Shown here piece after piece: positions 35,640 to 46,939 of a stretch of DNA of 64,000 nt (positions within the stretch are counted from its first letter, which is position 1; every line of letters begins with the position of its first letter). Made by a program: the position numbers and the translations under genes. Origin of the DNA: Atriophallophorus winterbourni (taxonomy: Eukaryota > Platyhelminthes > Trematoda > Plagiorchiida > Microphallidae). Under the pieces are notes generated by a model. That model had not been told where the DNA came from and did not search any database. It saw only the letters and a list, made by a program, of their open reading frames with translations. The DNA is taken from positions 59,353 through 123,352 of the forward strand of contig JACCGJ010001501.1 of the NCBI GenBank assembly GCA_013407085.1, given 5' to 3'.

Positions 35640-38044
35640 CTATGAAAATCAAGAAAATATTATATGTTAATTTATTGTTTCGAAAATTTTATAAAGATTG
35701 CAACCTTCGATTTTTTGAGCCGGAGATAATGCACTAGATCCTAGATACGCTGTTTCCGGATTATATTTGATAGAATTGTTTCATCTTTGCTAGAATGTTT
35801 GTTATTTTGTATGTTATTTTTATGATGGATTGCGGTTAGAAATTTTTAATTATTTTGAGATTAACACAAGATGTTGAGGTTTGATGAAATCATATTGTGT
35901 TCATACGTAAACACTTGAAGATGACAAAGTTATTTTGTTAAGCCTACCCGTTGTACTGCGAGTTTAATGAAGGAGGTAACTCGTGTGAAATTAAATGGTG
36001 AAGACTTGAGTGTATACAAATCTTGCAAACAAACACTTATATATTTTGGTGCTCACATCCTCATTAGTAACAAACACTACTTGTTTAAGGCTGATTACCT
36101 TCATCTGGTTGAGACAGTAAGATCATTCACAATGAGCCCTGAAACACAGATCTAGCTAGCAATGCTAGTGATGTGTAGGAGATAGGAAAGCGAGGACCGA
36201 TATATATTGGCTGATAAGAACCGTCCTGAGTACTTAACCAAGAATTACTTTGTGATTTTTTATTTGAACATGGTGGATTTTTCGAGAAACATATTTGGAA
36301 GTACATTTTGTTTAAACTTAAAATGTATATCGCATAAAAAATTGTACAGCTATTTGCTCTCAACCAAATCCTTGAATCTATAGTTTTTAATCTTGAAAAC
36401 TGAAATACCATACCCGTATATAAAACCAGGGTCTCCGAAAGTTAAATTAAGTTGTAATTTGAGCAGCACAATTCTTTTATGAAAAAACTTATATAGGCTG
36501 AATATTTACTTTAAATAATGCCTAAATTATAATTGCCTATGTAACACTGTACGAAATAATACATCAGTCGGCTAAATGTTTGTGGTTCCACGAGATCGGA
36601 TTCAGTTATACTTATTTATAGTAAAATAAAATCATTCGAATTTTCCTGACATCAATTTTGCGGACATTTTTCCAACCTCATCTACATATCACAGTGATAT
36701 AATATAAATATAATTGTATTCACACAAACAAATTATCAATGAACTTTTAAATTTTGTAATCTTCACCCTTTCACATTGCAAAATTAATATTGTAATAAGT
36801 ACACAATCTTTATGTCAATATCACCAGATATAAACTTATTATATGAAATTGCTGCATTGAAACCTACTTAATATTGATTTTAAAAAAAATGTCTGATGCA
36901 AAATACAATATGCGTACCGGTTGAAGCTGCTTCAAGAGTTCTATTAACTGCAACTGTAAAAATGGCGCTTTTTAATTATCATAAACACATCCTCTAAATT
37001 ATGCGTGATTAGTTTTATCGATTTACCATTTACAGTAGGACAAGTATCATGTTATTTTCTCTTGATTACTCATATTAACACGGTGTTAAAATTCTAGAAT
37101 TAAACGTCAGAGGAAAAGACCGGGTGTTTGGATATTTTGCAGTTTGAAAAATTGTCTATAATGCATATCATTTATCTACTGCGCAACTCAGCTTAATCTT
37201 TTGGCATTTTATCTCGATTGTTCCCTCTAATGAAGGACTCGTAAAGACACCCAGTTTTAAGCAATATACTGAAGCTTACACATTTTGGATCTAAAATGCA
37301 ATCTCGCATTTGTAACGTCTATATCATCGAAAATCGAAATTTTCCGCTGGTTTCCTAAGTATGGCATACGCGCATCAACTTAGATAACAGCAACTAAGAA
37401 TACTTATAGAAAGGAGAACGCGAGACAAACTTGAGCTTGAACATTAACTACTCTTTACTGCTTCTTTCATTGGGATAACTTATTTCAACTCTGAAATGAC
37501 GGCCGAATCCGCGGATAGCGTTGCATATTGGGTATCCTAACCGTAAAATGAACTATGGCAATTTCTTTCATCCGGTACGTGTATGGTTTGTTTGGAATTT
37601 TAAGTTTTACGATTTCATGAACTGAACTATTTTAGCTATGGCAAAAACGAACTTCACTATTACGTGACAGCTAATGCTGCCTTCGCCTCCACCTGTTGAC
37701 AAAGCATTTCAGTCAATCATTCGGACGATCCATATATTTGTTCCATTGTTTCTAACCCGTGGTTATTGTTAACTGTAATGCTTTTTTAAACCATGGAGCT
37801 TGAATCTTGAATCTCCAAACATATATAGACGATTAAACAGTGTTATGTATTATTATTATATCAAGGATTTTAACATTGTGTGTTGGTACCATGACAGAGA
37901 ACCATTGTCGTTTTGATGTAGACAAGTAAAGCTTAGTTCTGGGCGGTTAGTCAGTAAAATGCGTAATTCACAAAAAAATAATTACTTACCGGTGAACGAA
38001 AATTGCACAAGACCGATAACTATTAACAGGGTGAGCGATTTCAT
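35604..38044 (-). CDS. Micro-exon-type secreted peptide gene 2 (spliced, 3' end not found)
   Basis: A second minus-strand gene of the same design: leader exon 37990-38044 (55 nt), a 36-nt micro-exon 36918-36953, and two weaker candidates, a 6-nt exon at 36099-36104 and a 36-nt exon at 35604-35639. Leader and first micro-exon join in phase 1, like gene 1. The micro-exon contains an Asn-Arg-Thr N-glycosylation sequon, consistent with a secreted product. The gene is separated from gene 1 by 30 kb of duplicated and transposon-rich DNA; the homologous leaders say the two are paralogues. A CR1 3' fragment sits in the first intron (about 37,640-37,810, plus). The 3' end and stop were not identified. 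Confidence 0.6.
36099..36104 (-). CDS. Candidate 6-nt micro-exon of gene 2
   Basis: Six bases (ATGAAG) between a pyrimidine-rich acceptor ending CCAG and the donor GTAATC. In phase 1 it would add Asp-Glu. Six-base exons are known in schistosome micro-exon genes, but a match this short is easily accidental. Confidence 0.25.
36130..36900. other. Intron region of micro-exon gene 2
   Basis: AT-rich; the 94-codon minus frame at 36127-36411 shows no domain and is not supported as coding. No other exon in phase was found. Confidence 0.3.
36918..36953 (-). CDS. 36-nt micro-exon of gene 2
   Basis: Preceded by a good acceptor (T-rich tract ending ACAG; plus 36954-36957) and followed by the donor GTACGC. 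Two bases, eleven codons and a G; the split codon with the leader G is Val, then AVNRTLEAAST. Ends in Thr-(G) like both leaders. Same size and phase as the 36-nt exon of gene 1. Confidence 0.6.
37640..37810 (+). mobile_element. CR1-like 3' end fragment
   Basis: Reads ..AAFAST.. then the 3' tail shared with 49210-49400 (GTGGTTATTGTTAA..TGCTTTTT). Lies in intron 1 of gene 2. Confidence 0.6.
37990..38044 (-). CDS. Leader (signal-peptide) exon of micro-exon gene 2
   Basis: Reads MKSLTLLIVIGLVQFSFT then G, followed by the consensus donor GTAAGTA. The hydrophobic core is Leu/Ile/Val-rich. Shared with the gene 1 leader: Met-Lys-Ser, an Ile-Val-Ile-like core, Gly-Leu, and a terminal Thr-(G) before the donor, although the nucleotides have diverged. 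A TATAAAT motif lies at plus 38076-38082, about 32-38 bp upstream of the ATG, which would leave almost no 5' untranslated region; if it is the promoter, transcription starts next to the ATG. Confidence 0.78.
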
Positions 38045-38075
38045 TGTATGTATGACGTATCAAAATGTATGATGC

Positions 38076-38082
38076 ATTTATA
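38076..38082 (-). promoter_or_regulatory. TATA-like element upstream of gene 2 leader
   Basis: TATAAAT on the minus strand, 32-38 bp upstream of the leader ATG. A looser AT-rich counterpart stands at a similar distance before the gene 1 leader (7902-7910). Position is suggestive only; the region is AT-rich. Confidence 0.35.
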
Positions 38083-38112
38083 GAATTCAATCATCAAATG
38101 AGTCGCTTTGCC

Positions 38113-38262
38113 ATTGGTGTGAACTAATCGATTTTTTTTATCTCGCTAAACTATAGACCGTGTTGATTGTGTTACCGTAGTGCGTATATTGGTGTGAACT
38201 AATCGATTTTTTTTTATCTCGCTAAACTATAGACCGTGTTGATTGTGTTACCGTAGTGCGTA
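38113..38262. repeat. 75-bp tandem duplication (two units)
   Basis: 38113-38187 and 38188-38262 are identical except for a one-base T-run difference, so the duplication is recent. Confidence 0.93.
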
Positions 38263-38265
38263 TAT

Positions 38266-38278
38266 TCAATATATATAA

Positions 38279-38316
<38 letters not shown>

Positions 38317-38355
38317 CATATATATATATATAGCATACAACAACAACATATATAT
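38266..38355. repeat. TA microsatellite
   Basis: Long (TA)n with interruptions; another lies at 38990-39022, on the far side of the CR1 fragment. Confidence 0.95.
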
Positions 38356-38359
38356 ACAA

Positions 38360-38989
38360 CAGAACATTGGCGTTGAGACTTCAAATTACTGCTAATCGAT
38401 ACACCCAGGTCTTTCTCTTCCGTAACCCATGAAAGTTGCTATGATCCCAGAGAGTATGTGAATTCGAATGATTTACCCAAGTTTAACATTTTACATTTCT
38501 GAATGTTGAATGGCAGGCAGTTGCGCGAGGATCACGTAGGAAGTGCTTCGAGGTCTTTTTGTTGAATTTGACAATCTTCTATGGTGCGTTCATTACTCCA
38601 GACTTTGATATCATCCGCAAATAAAATGATATTACTGAGTACAATTTCAGGTATATCGTTAGCCTACACCAGGAAGAATATTGACTTCAAGACTGAGCCT
38701 CGAGGTTCAGCACTTGTAACTCCTACTGCGCTGGATAGTCCCCATCAACTCTAACCGTGATAACTCTACCATTCAATTAATCTTGTATCCAGGCCAATAA
38801 TCTGCTGCACACCCTGAGGTGCTCCAATTTTTTTAGGAGTATACTGTGGTTAACACGGTCAAAAGCTTTAGAAATATCCAAATAACAAGCATGGATAGGG
38901 TATCCATGGTCCACGGCTCGAGTCCAATTATCAAGAGTTATGAGAATATTGTTGAGATAGAAGTGCCTTGTACTAAACCGTGATTTGCG

Positions 38990-38990
<1 letters not shown>
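38360..38990 (-). mobile_element. CR1-like LINE fragment
   Basis: The minus strand reads, in order, HGLVQG.S (about 38975), a FDRVNH block with the aligned palm, the strand turn, and EKDLGVSIS at about 38400. Different from the 46.9 kb element in sequence, so a third CR1-like lineage. Frameshifts and stops throughout. Both ends abut TA microsatellites. Confidence 0.7.
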
Positions 38991-39020
<30 letters not shown>

Positions 39021-39136
39021 GGACATGTGCTTAATTGAAAATTTAGTAGTACGAAGTTGGTATATATTATATGCTGTGTAAATAATTAAAGTCCGTTATT
39101 ACCGTTTAATAAATCTAGGCTTGATTTTCTAACTTA

Positions 39137-40800
39137 GAAAATGATTAGGTTCGATTGCATGCAACTCGCGAAATTACCAATTCACCGCTTTGGAAAAAAC
39201 GACAAACAATTCGCACGTGCAAATCCAGATCAGAGTGCTAGGCTCAGTAGTTTGGCAACTAAATCATCATTAAATATCTTAAAAATATGCACCTGCAGAA
39301 AAGGTTGGTTTTCGCATTTGCAATCTCTTTCATTGACCATTAGAGACCTAAATAATTTATCGATGGATTTAATAATCGTGTATCTAGTTGCTACTCAAAA
39401 CAGCTCTAAGTTTAACCCATTTCACTGATGTATTCTGTAAACTGTTCGACTTTTGTTGGTTGTATAATGCCGACAACAATTATTAGAATATGAACGTCTA
39501 TAGAAACACCATCCTAAGTAGTGTAATTTGTAAAGCGAACATTGAGGAGAAATCTGTGTAATTATCTAGATTCAACCACGGAATAATTCATTATGCATGT
39601 GAACTAGTTTTGGGTTGTAGCTCAACTCTCAATTCCTCGGCTGAATTCACTCACAGATCAACAAGTTGCGCCTGTATGCCAGTGTTGGATAATATTGGTC
39701 CGAACAGCCTGTTCAAGCAGAATGAGCCCACACTGAGACAGCGTTTGAATAATTGATCATGAAATTTTTATGCATCTCCATCGCTTACACTGCCAATCAT
39801 GCAAACGAGCTTTTGTATTCATAGCATTGGGTTCAAAAGCTGTTCAGATGAGTGTGGGCTCGTGTGCTTGAAAAGGTTGGTCGTACAAACCCTATCCAAC
39901 AATGGCACATAGGCGAAATTCGTTTGCAATTCTTCAAATGTTTCAAGTGTATGTTAATCCCGACACGACTACACTTACCTGATGAACACAAACAGCATTA
40001 ACCTGATATATGTTTGTCTGATGGAAATACATGCAAATAAGCTAGTGTTCACTGACAGATCGTTTCAGAAAATTTGTAATCGGTTTCTACTAAAATGAGA
40101 ACAAATTACTCGCATTTTTGGGTATAATTAACGATACTTTGTCACAAAATTCGTGGAAACAGGAAAATAATTTTTTGCAAATTGCAGCATATAAGGGGTG
40201 CTTCATGTCGCTGCTTCAGTTATTCAGCATGTTTTTTCAGCTGTTTCTGAATATGAACGTAATTGATCAATCTTAAATACGACAGCCATCAAAATTGCGA
40301 ATTTTACCGCCTCAAAATGAATCCACGAGAAGAATACAATCAAAAACATTCAAATTTATTTCAACATCATGTCAGCCATTAAGCAGTTTTAACGTAGCTT
40401 AATAAAATTTAAATGAACTTCAAGTTTCTCTAAAACAAGTGAACTTATAAAAAACAAATCTGGTCGTGACCCATGAAATCGGTGTTTTCAATGCAGTGAC
40501 TCTTTACACAAGCGCTTTATTTTGTGCACCGTAACACATTAGGTGCGATACGACCCACCAATCTCTTTGTGCTGCAAATCGACCCACTGTTTGGTCGCTT
40601 AGAAAATATTAGAGAATATTCAAAAACAACATAAAAATTACTCTTAGTGTTATTTGCTCTGCAGACGATGTCGATAATTTGATATAAACGGTAGAAAATA
40701 TAGAAAATGGCATTTTCCGCCATCGCATTCAACGTGTTAAAGAAATTATTATTGATTGTGACTCAAAACCTGGTCATCAAAATTATACGCATCTGGAAAT
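39137..40800. repeat. 1.6-kb direct duplication, copy 1
   Basis: Matches 42167-43750 in order, offset about 3030 bp, starting at AATGATTAGGTTCGATTG. Includes two drifted hammerhead-associated repeats (39640-40040). The 95-codon frame at 39141-39428 is broken in copy 2 and is not supported as a gene. Confidence 0.8.
39640..40040 (+). repeat. Hammerhead-associated repeats
   Basis: Core near 39978-40002 reads CTGATGAACACAAACAGCATTAACCTG: the first box is intact, the GAAA box is lost. Counterpart at 42750-43160. Confidence 0.55.
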
Positions 40801-41009
40801 AGACGGTGCTAGGAAATTGCAGCATTTTAAACCTCGATGTTTTCATTCACCATAGGTTTATTATATTAATCAAAATAACAAGTAATTTCACTGGTAAATT
40901 TCACTGGCGTAGTAACTACTGGTTTCTAGTCAACTGTTAGGATTCACATAATTTTGTGTGTTAGAATAAGTCACATATGGTGCATAAAAGTTCCATCTTA
41001 CTTGATGTT

Positions 41010-42160
41010 AGACAACCCGCGTTATTCCGTCTAGTCCCGGTGGTATGCTAACATGTAACCTGCGTAGATCCTTTGGTACTGCCGTCGGTTTCACTTCAAC
41101 ATCACTTACCCTTCCACCCCTATAAAACCTTAAACTGATGTTGACAGTATCAGATTCTTTGTCGAAACACTTGTTTCAGCTGTAGCCCTGACATTATCTG
41201 TCAAACCGTCCCCAGTCTAAACAAGAAAAATCCTGGTTTAACCTTTTTCGCGTTGTTTACGTTCGTGTAAGTGTTTTAAGATGTCGTTCCTTCTCGTATC
41301 TCAGCATCCAGTTATCATATTACTTGTCATTTCGAAATAAAGACGTCACCCTGTTTATACCGAATTTTGCATAAGTATCGAAGTTTGAGTGCGCCTGAGG
41401 AGTTTGAAACAAAATGTTCTAGCTTTTGTTATCGGAGCATGGGCTGAGCTTTTGTCTATTTTTATACCGATTTATCCCAAAGGGCTGGAACACTGAGTTT
41501 CTGCATTCATAAAATCTTGATGACTCTCATTTATCATCTTGAGCGAATCGTAAAGTTCAAAGTAATCGATAGATGCCCTCCTGGCAATGCACACGAATTC
41601 GAAGAACAACACGCGGTGTCTTATCAGGCACCTCGCAGGCCATAAAATTATTTCTCAGTCTCAACATGAACTTAGAAAAAAACACGCTCATGCTTGTGCT
41701 CACGACTTAGACGAATTTTGTTCCGTGCGGGCCTAGTACTCAGATACATCTGAAGCTTTTGATCTAGTAGATCAATTCTTCAGAAGTTTCAGGATGTGAG
41801 CGTCCTAAAAATCTACTATCATGTTTCTTATTAATGATCAACCGAAACTTGTGCAATGTAAAATTATTGCACGTTTCGCCGACGATGGAATAATTTGGAC
41901 AAAATTCAATTTTTTTTAGGGTTGCCTCGTTTTATATTTAGACATAATTAATTTGCATCGGGGTCAATTAAATACAAGCTCCCCTTCAACTTTCGCATGT
42001 GTCATGTTTTGCAATTTGGAAAACCCTTCTCTTTCTCATACATTCTATGCAGTCAAACGACGGGTGAAGTACATCGGAGAAAGTTATCGGTATTCATGTG
42101 TGCGGAAATTTGAAAATAATCTGTAGTGCGGGCCCTAATACAAGTATGAATGTAGCGCAC
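41010..42160 (+). mobile_element. Old CR1/jockey-like LINE with apparent 5' inversion
   Basis: Plus strand: RKKHAHA (41690), SDTSEAFDLVDQ (41738) and RFADDGIIW (41873), RT motifs in order with many stops. Upstream, 41010-41140 encodes PTAVPKDLRRLHVSIPPGLDGIT on the minus strand, the segment that should precede them on the plus strand. Confidence 0.6.
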
Positions 42161-42166
42161 TTGGTT

Positions 42167-43750
42167 AAAGAAAATGATTAGGTTCGATTGTATCCAACTT
42201 GCAAAAGTATCAATCTACGTGTTTGGAAACAAAACGACAATCAAATCACAAGTGCAAATCCAGATCGTGGTGGTATGCGCTTTAGATTGTCAACTAAAGC
42301 AACATTGAATAGCTAGAAAAATTGCGCATAGCAGATAAGTTTTTTTCGCATTTGTAATGTCCCTCTTTAAAAATTAAAACCTAAACACGTGGTCAATTGT
42401 TCAACAAAATAAACATGTATCTAGTTGCTGATAATCAGCTAAGGATAAGCACCTCAAAAGAGATCTATGTGTATCCCATTTGCCTGAATTCCATTGAAAA
42501 CGGTTCGTCGTTGGATGTAGGTATATCCTTAGAAGTGTAATACGTAATACTATTCACACATAGATATATGAAAAATATGGTTTTGACGTGATAACAGCCA
42601 GTGACGTTTGTGAAGCGAAAGTTGAGGAGAATTCTGTGTAGCCATTTTCATTCAACCACGTAATAATTCATTATGCATGTGAACTAGTATGCGGCTGTAG
42701 CTCATCTCTTAACTCCTCGGCTGTATTCACTGACAGATCAACAAGTTGCCTCTGTATTTTGATAATCTTGGTCCGAACAACCTGTTCAAGCAGAATGAGC
42801 CCACAGTAAAGTAGACAGGTTTTGAACAATTGGTCATGAACTGTTTATGCATTTCCATCGCTCACACTGCCCAATCATGCAAATGTGCTTTGGTGTTCAT
42901 GGTTATGTTTTCAAAAGCTGTTTTCATGAGTGTGGGCTCATGTGCTTGAAAAGGTTGATCGTACTAACCTTACACAACAATTACACCCAGGCGCAATTTG
43001 TTTAACATTCTTTCAGTGTTTCAAGAGCATGTGTATCCTGATCCCACTGCCCTTACCTGATGAGTGAAGGCAACACGAATCTGGTGGTGGGGTGTGTATG
43101 TCTCTGTGACGAAAATGCATGCAAATGAGCTTTTGTTTACTGGCAGATCGTTTCAGAAATTCACTCGAATGAAAACAAATGACAACCATGTTTTGGAAAT
43201 AATTAGCGAGTTTATGGCACAAACTTCGTGCTAATATTAAAACGATTTTGTGCAAATTAATGTATCAAATCGCTGCATTAAATATTCAATTGAGTGACCA
43301 CAGCAAGTGTGTTCAGCAATTGTCTGAAGATGAACGTAATTGATCAATTTTAAATAGGATAACAATCAAAATGCCGATTTTGACTGCCTCGAATTTAATC
43401 CACGAGAAGAATATATACAAAAACAGTCAAATTTATTTTAACTTCGTGTCAGCCATTAAACAGTTTTTACGTAGCTTATTAAACTTCTCAAAAACCAGTG
43501 AACTTATGAAAAACGAATGTGGTCGTGACCCATGAAATCAGTGTTTTCAATGCAGTGACTCTTTGCACAAGCGCTTTATTTCGTGCACCTTGCAGAAATT
43601 ATTATTGATTTTTCACGACCTTAAAACTTTCGTTCACTGTGGGTGTATTATATTGAAAATAACAAATATATTCACCGTTAAATTACGCGATGAACTACGA
43701 AATCGTATTTGTGATTTGTTCAAATTAGTTACAATATATACTTGACCATA
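42167..43750. repeat. 1.6-kb direct duplication, copy 2
   Basis: See copy 1 at 39137. Insertions and deletions distinguish them. The hammerhead core at 43056-43092 reads CTGATGAGTGAAGGCAACACGAATCTGGTGGTGGGG. Confidence 0.8.
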
Positions 43751-44300
43751 TACAACCCACATTAATTATGAAATTGGCAACACATTTTGTCTTTTTATAG
43801 TAATATATCTTGGCTTTAAAATTTATTTAGAAAGAATGATACAAAATGCGACATATATCCCAGCTGACAGATGGACTAGCAATAGAAACAAGTGGCTTGC
43901 TGGAGCGGACGACTGGCGAATTAAATTCAGTTGATCTCGCGTAGATTGATTAAAAAATTATCAAGCATGGAAAAATGATTATAAAACTTCGATGCCCTAT
44001 AACTAAATTCATTTGCTTGGAAGATACGTGTTTAGTAAAATTATTGGAGCGATTGTAATGCGTATTTTTATTCTATGTTTCAGGAATCTTCATCTTACCT
44101 ACTGCACAAACTTCTCATGCTGGATGTTGTTTTAATGAGTCGATGCTTCAATTAAGTTCTCATATGCTTCTTTCGCAGATGAATTTACTCACATGTAACC
44201 AGTGATCCCGTTGCTTTTTGTAACGGTCTATATTGTGTCGGGATAATTCTTAACCAAATGTGGAAACCAGCGCCTTCTAGACTAAATAGGCATCAGCCAA
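43750..44300. other. Unassigned AT-rich region
   Basis: No gene recognised. A minus-strand donor-like GTAAGA at about 44096 is noted among the rejected items. Confidence 0.3.
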
Positions 44301-44550
44301 ATTTCAGACACTTTGGTCAATCGAAACGCTGTAAAACATGAGAATTTACGCGATTATGATGTACATCCATTGTCGACAACAAAAGACAAAGATCAACGAC
44401 AATAAATCATAAATTGTGACATATGTTGGTGCAAAAGAGATTGTTTTTGCGGTATCAAACCATTAAGTTATTCATAAAGCTGTTGCGCATGAAACATTCA
44501 TCAGAATAAAAAGTACAAACATGCTCGACATCGAACGAAGGAGACCAACT
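44300..44550 (+). mobile_element. Two family A 3' end fragments
   Basis: Family 3' ends (GATGTACATCC..GTCGAC..) near 44360 and a second, more drifted, ending near 44550, as at 12830-12900. Confidence 0.55.
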
Positions 44551-45060
44551 GAACAATCATTTTAAGGACATTTTAGAACGTTATATGAATCTGGATTTTA
44601 TACTATATGTAACAATGATTTACTAAGATCAAAATATTAAAAAAACAATTTTCTTCATTTTTTATACTAATTTTGCTTCAACATCAAAGAATGAACAACA
44701 TCTACACGTGTGAACACATGTGATTTAACGTGTTGGTCATACTTAAATTTTCCATCAGTAGCTTGAAAGTTGAAACCTTGTAATGATTAATCATTTTCGC
44801 CAAATCAAAGCACATTTTCACAAAATTGTTGCAAGTGAAATGAAGGTTTTAATTTTATCTAAACATCGCGTTAACCGTTAAACATAGTGGATGCACTTTC
44901 ATATCCTTAAATCGACCTGTGTGTTCTTAGATTTCAAGTTTCAATATAACGACGTTTTCTGACCGTTACGCGCTATTTTTCGTTTCAGTGATATTCACCT
45001 TTTTACATTATACGTTATGTCATTGAATGGAAATTATACAAATCAAAATGAAGCAGAAAT

Positions 45061-45090
45061 ATAATATATATATATATATATATATTATTT
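45061..45090. repeat. TA microsatellite
   Basis: TA run at the same place in the duplication as 13395-13411, but longer. Confidence 0.9.
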
Positions 45091-45094
45091 ATAT

Positions 45095-46200
45095 GAGTGA
45101 ATTACAACCGCAGAAATATTGCGACATATGGAAACGAACAAAATTTTGTCAGTTGCCTTGCAGGGATTTCGCAGAAATCGCTGCTGTTTATCAAATTTCG
45201 CTGATAAGCTTAAACGATCGGGTGAGGTTTGTAGTCGCGGAGTTTTGTATCAATGCGTACTACCTGGATATTTCTAAAGCTTTCGAAATATTCGATCATA
45301 ATTTACTTATGAACAAGTTAATGAAACATGATATTTTCTGGAATAATTGTTAAATTGATAAGTGATTACCTCAGCATCAGACACATTAGAGTTCGGGTGG
45401 GAGGCGTATTAGATAAGAAAATCGATGTCACTAGCAGTGTTCCAGAAAAATCAGTGCTTGGACCAATACTGTTTCTAGTCAAAATTGGAGATATATCAAT
45501 AACAAATGATAGTAAGGTGGTATTAATTGCTGAAGATATAAAAGTATGGATTTGAATCAGTAATGCTGATCATTGTATTTTGCTGCAAAAGAATTTGGAT
45601 TATTTGTACAACTGGTCATCGGAAATTAAACTGACGTTAAATGTGCAAAAGTCGCAGATGATTCATATAGGTAGTGAACTTGGATTTTACTATCCATAGA
45701 AGCTCGGCTACAAAATCTTGGAGTACACCGAAGAAAAATGAACTGTTTGTCTTGATTTGCGGTACGTTGAAAAATGGTCTACATTGCGAAGCCATTCAGA
45801 GAATTGCGTCTTGGCAGCTCGGCATATTACGGCATATGTTTTGACGTTTTTCTCCGAGGTGTTTTCCTTTCATTGCGAAAACATATATACATCCGGTTTT
45901 GGACTATACCGCTTAATCCTGGAAACCATGGCTCCAAAAGAATCTTACTTCTGGATCGCATATATCAGAGAGCTTCTAAGCTTGTCATTGGACTCGAAAA
46001 TACATCATTCGCTTGGTTACTCAGCAGACTGGATCTGAGGACACTTGCGATCTAATTCTCGCATACAAAATACTTACTGCATTCTCCCACCTATTGGACT
46101 CATTATTTTAACGTTGATATCCAGCAAAGGCGGTGACCATGATCGCAAGTTTGAAATACTACACTCCAAGCGGAACTGCAGCAGGTGTTTTCATTCGTAA
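45095..46200 (+). mobile_element. CR1-like LINE fragment (lineage 2)
   Basis: YYLDISKAFEIFDHNLLMNKL (45260) carries the first RT Asp block (an intact Asp-Ile-Ser-Lys-Ala-Phe run). Then VLGPILFLVKIGDI, VVLIAEDIKVWI (AEDI where ADDI is usual), and a thumb region with several stops to about 46100. Counterpart 13640-14700. Confidence 0.72.
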
Positions 46201-46209
46201 CGTTTGTGT

Positions 46210-46930
46210 TTCGTTTGGAATATTTTACCTGCCCATTTGGTAATCTCCAACAGTTCAGTTATATTCATTTGGTAACTTAACGATAATATGAGAGATAATC
46301 CAAATTCGTTCACAAACTAATAATAAACTATAATCGTCACATTGAATTTTTGTTTTTATTTATACAAATATACATTTGTACCTATAGTTCGACTCTGTGG
46401 TTATTGTAAGTTTAATTGCTTTTTTTATTCATAAATCATGAATATTGAAACTAAACTCGAAATCTAACGTTCAAAGCATCCTTAGGATTGATTTAATACT
46501 ACGATGCGAAATAATGCATACTCAATATCATCATTTGAATCATTTTATAATACAGTGTGTAACATCATACAAGCAGACATTCAGAGATTCTACCAATTAA
46601 CAATTTCAGTATTATATGACGCCAGTATTTTTATTATGTACAGGTCAGTTTTTTATAAAATGCCCTATTCGAAACTAATTCACAGCCCTATCGTCCAAAC
46701 TTTGATTTGGTAATCGGACAGGTATTTTTGTACAACGATTTGACGGCATGGCAAGTAATCAATTCAACTATACGTGACATTACATGATTGTGTTATTTCT
46801 TTTTTCAGAACGACTGTTGACAATTCTATAATAATTGTGACGCCATGTGATTTTTGAAACCAGTATGTTCGTAAATTTTGAATTCAACTGATATTATTTT
46901 TTTTCTGATCAATTTATTTCTTTTTTTTAT
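46210..46930. other. Insert region, CR1 tail and unassigned DNA
   Basis: 46370-46460 resembles the CR1 3' tail. The 69-codon frame 46504-46713 shows no domain. Confidence 0.4.
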
Positions 46931-46939
46931 TCGGCTTAT

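Noticed and set aside
37660..37700. Possible micro-exon after CAACAG, resembling the 48-nt exon of gene 1
   Set aside because: The region reads better as the plus-strand CR1 C-terminus and 3' tail, and no donor in phase was found.
41095..41130. Strong GTAAGTGA donor on the minus strand
   Set aside because: It lies in a LINE-coding segment (VSDVEVKPTAV..) and the required frame has a stop.
44090..44115. 15-nt phase-1 open stretch before a GTAAGA
   Set aside because: Poor acceptor, no leader exon nearby, expected by chance at this length.
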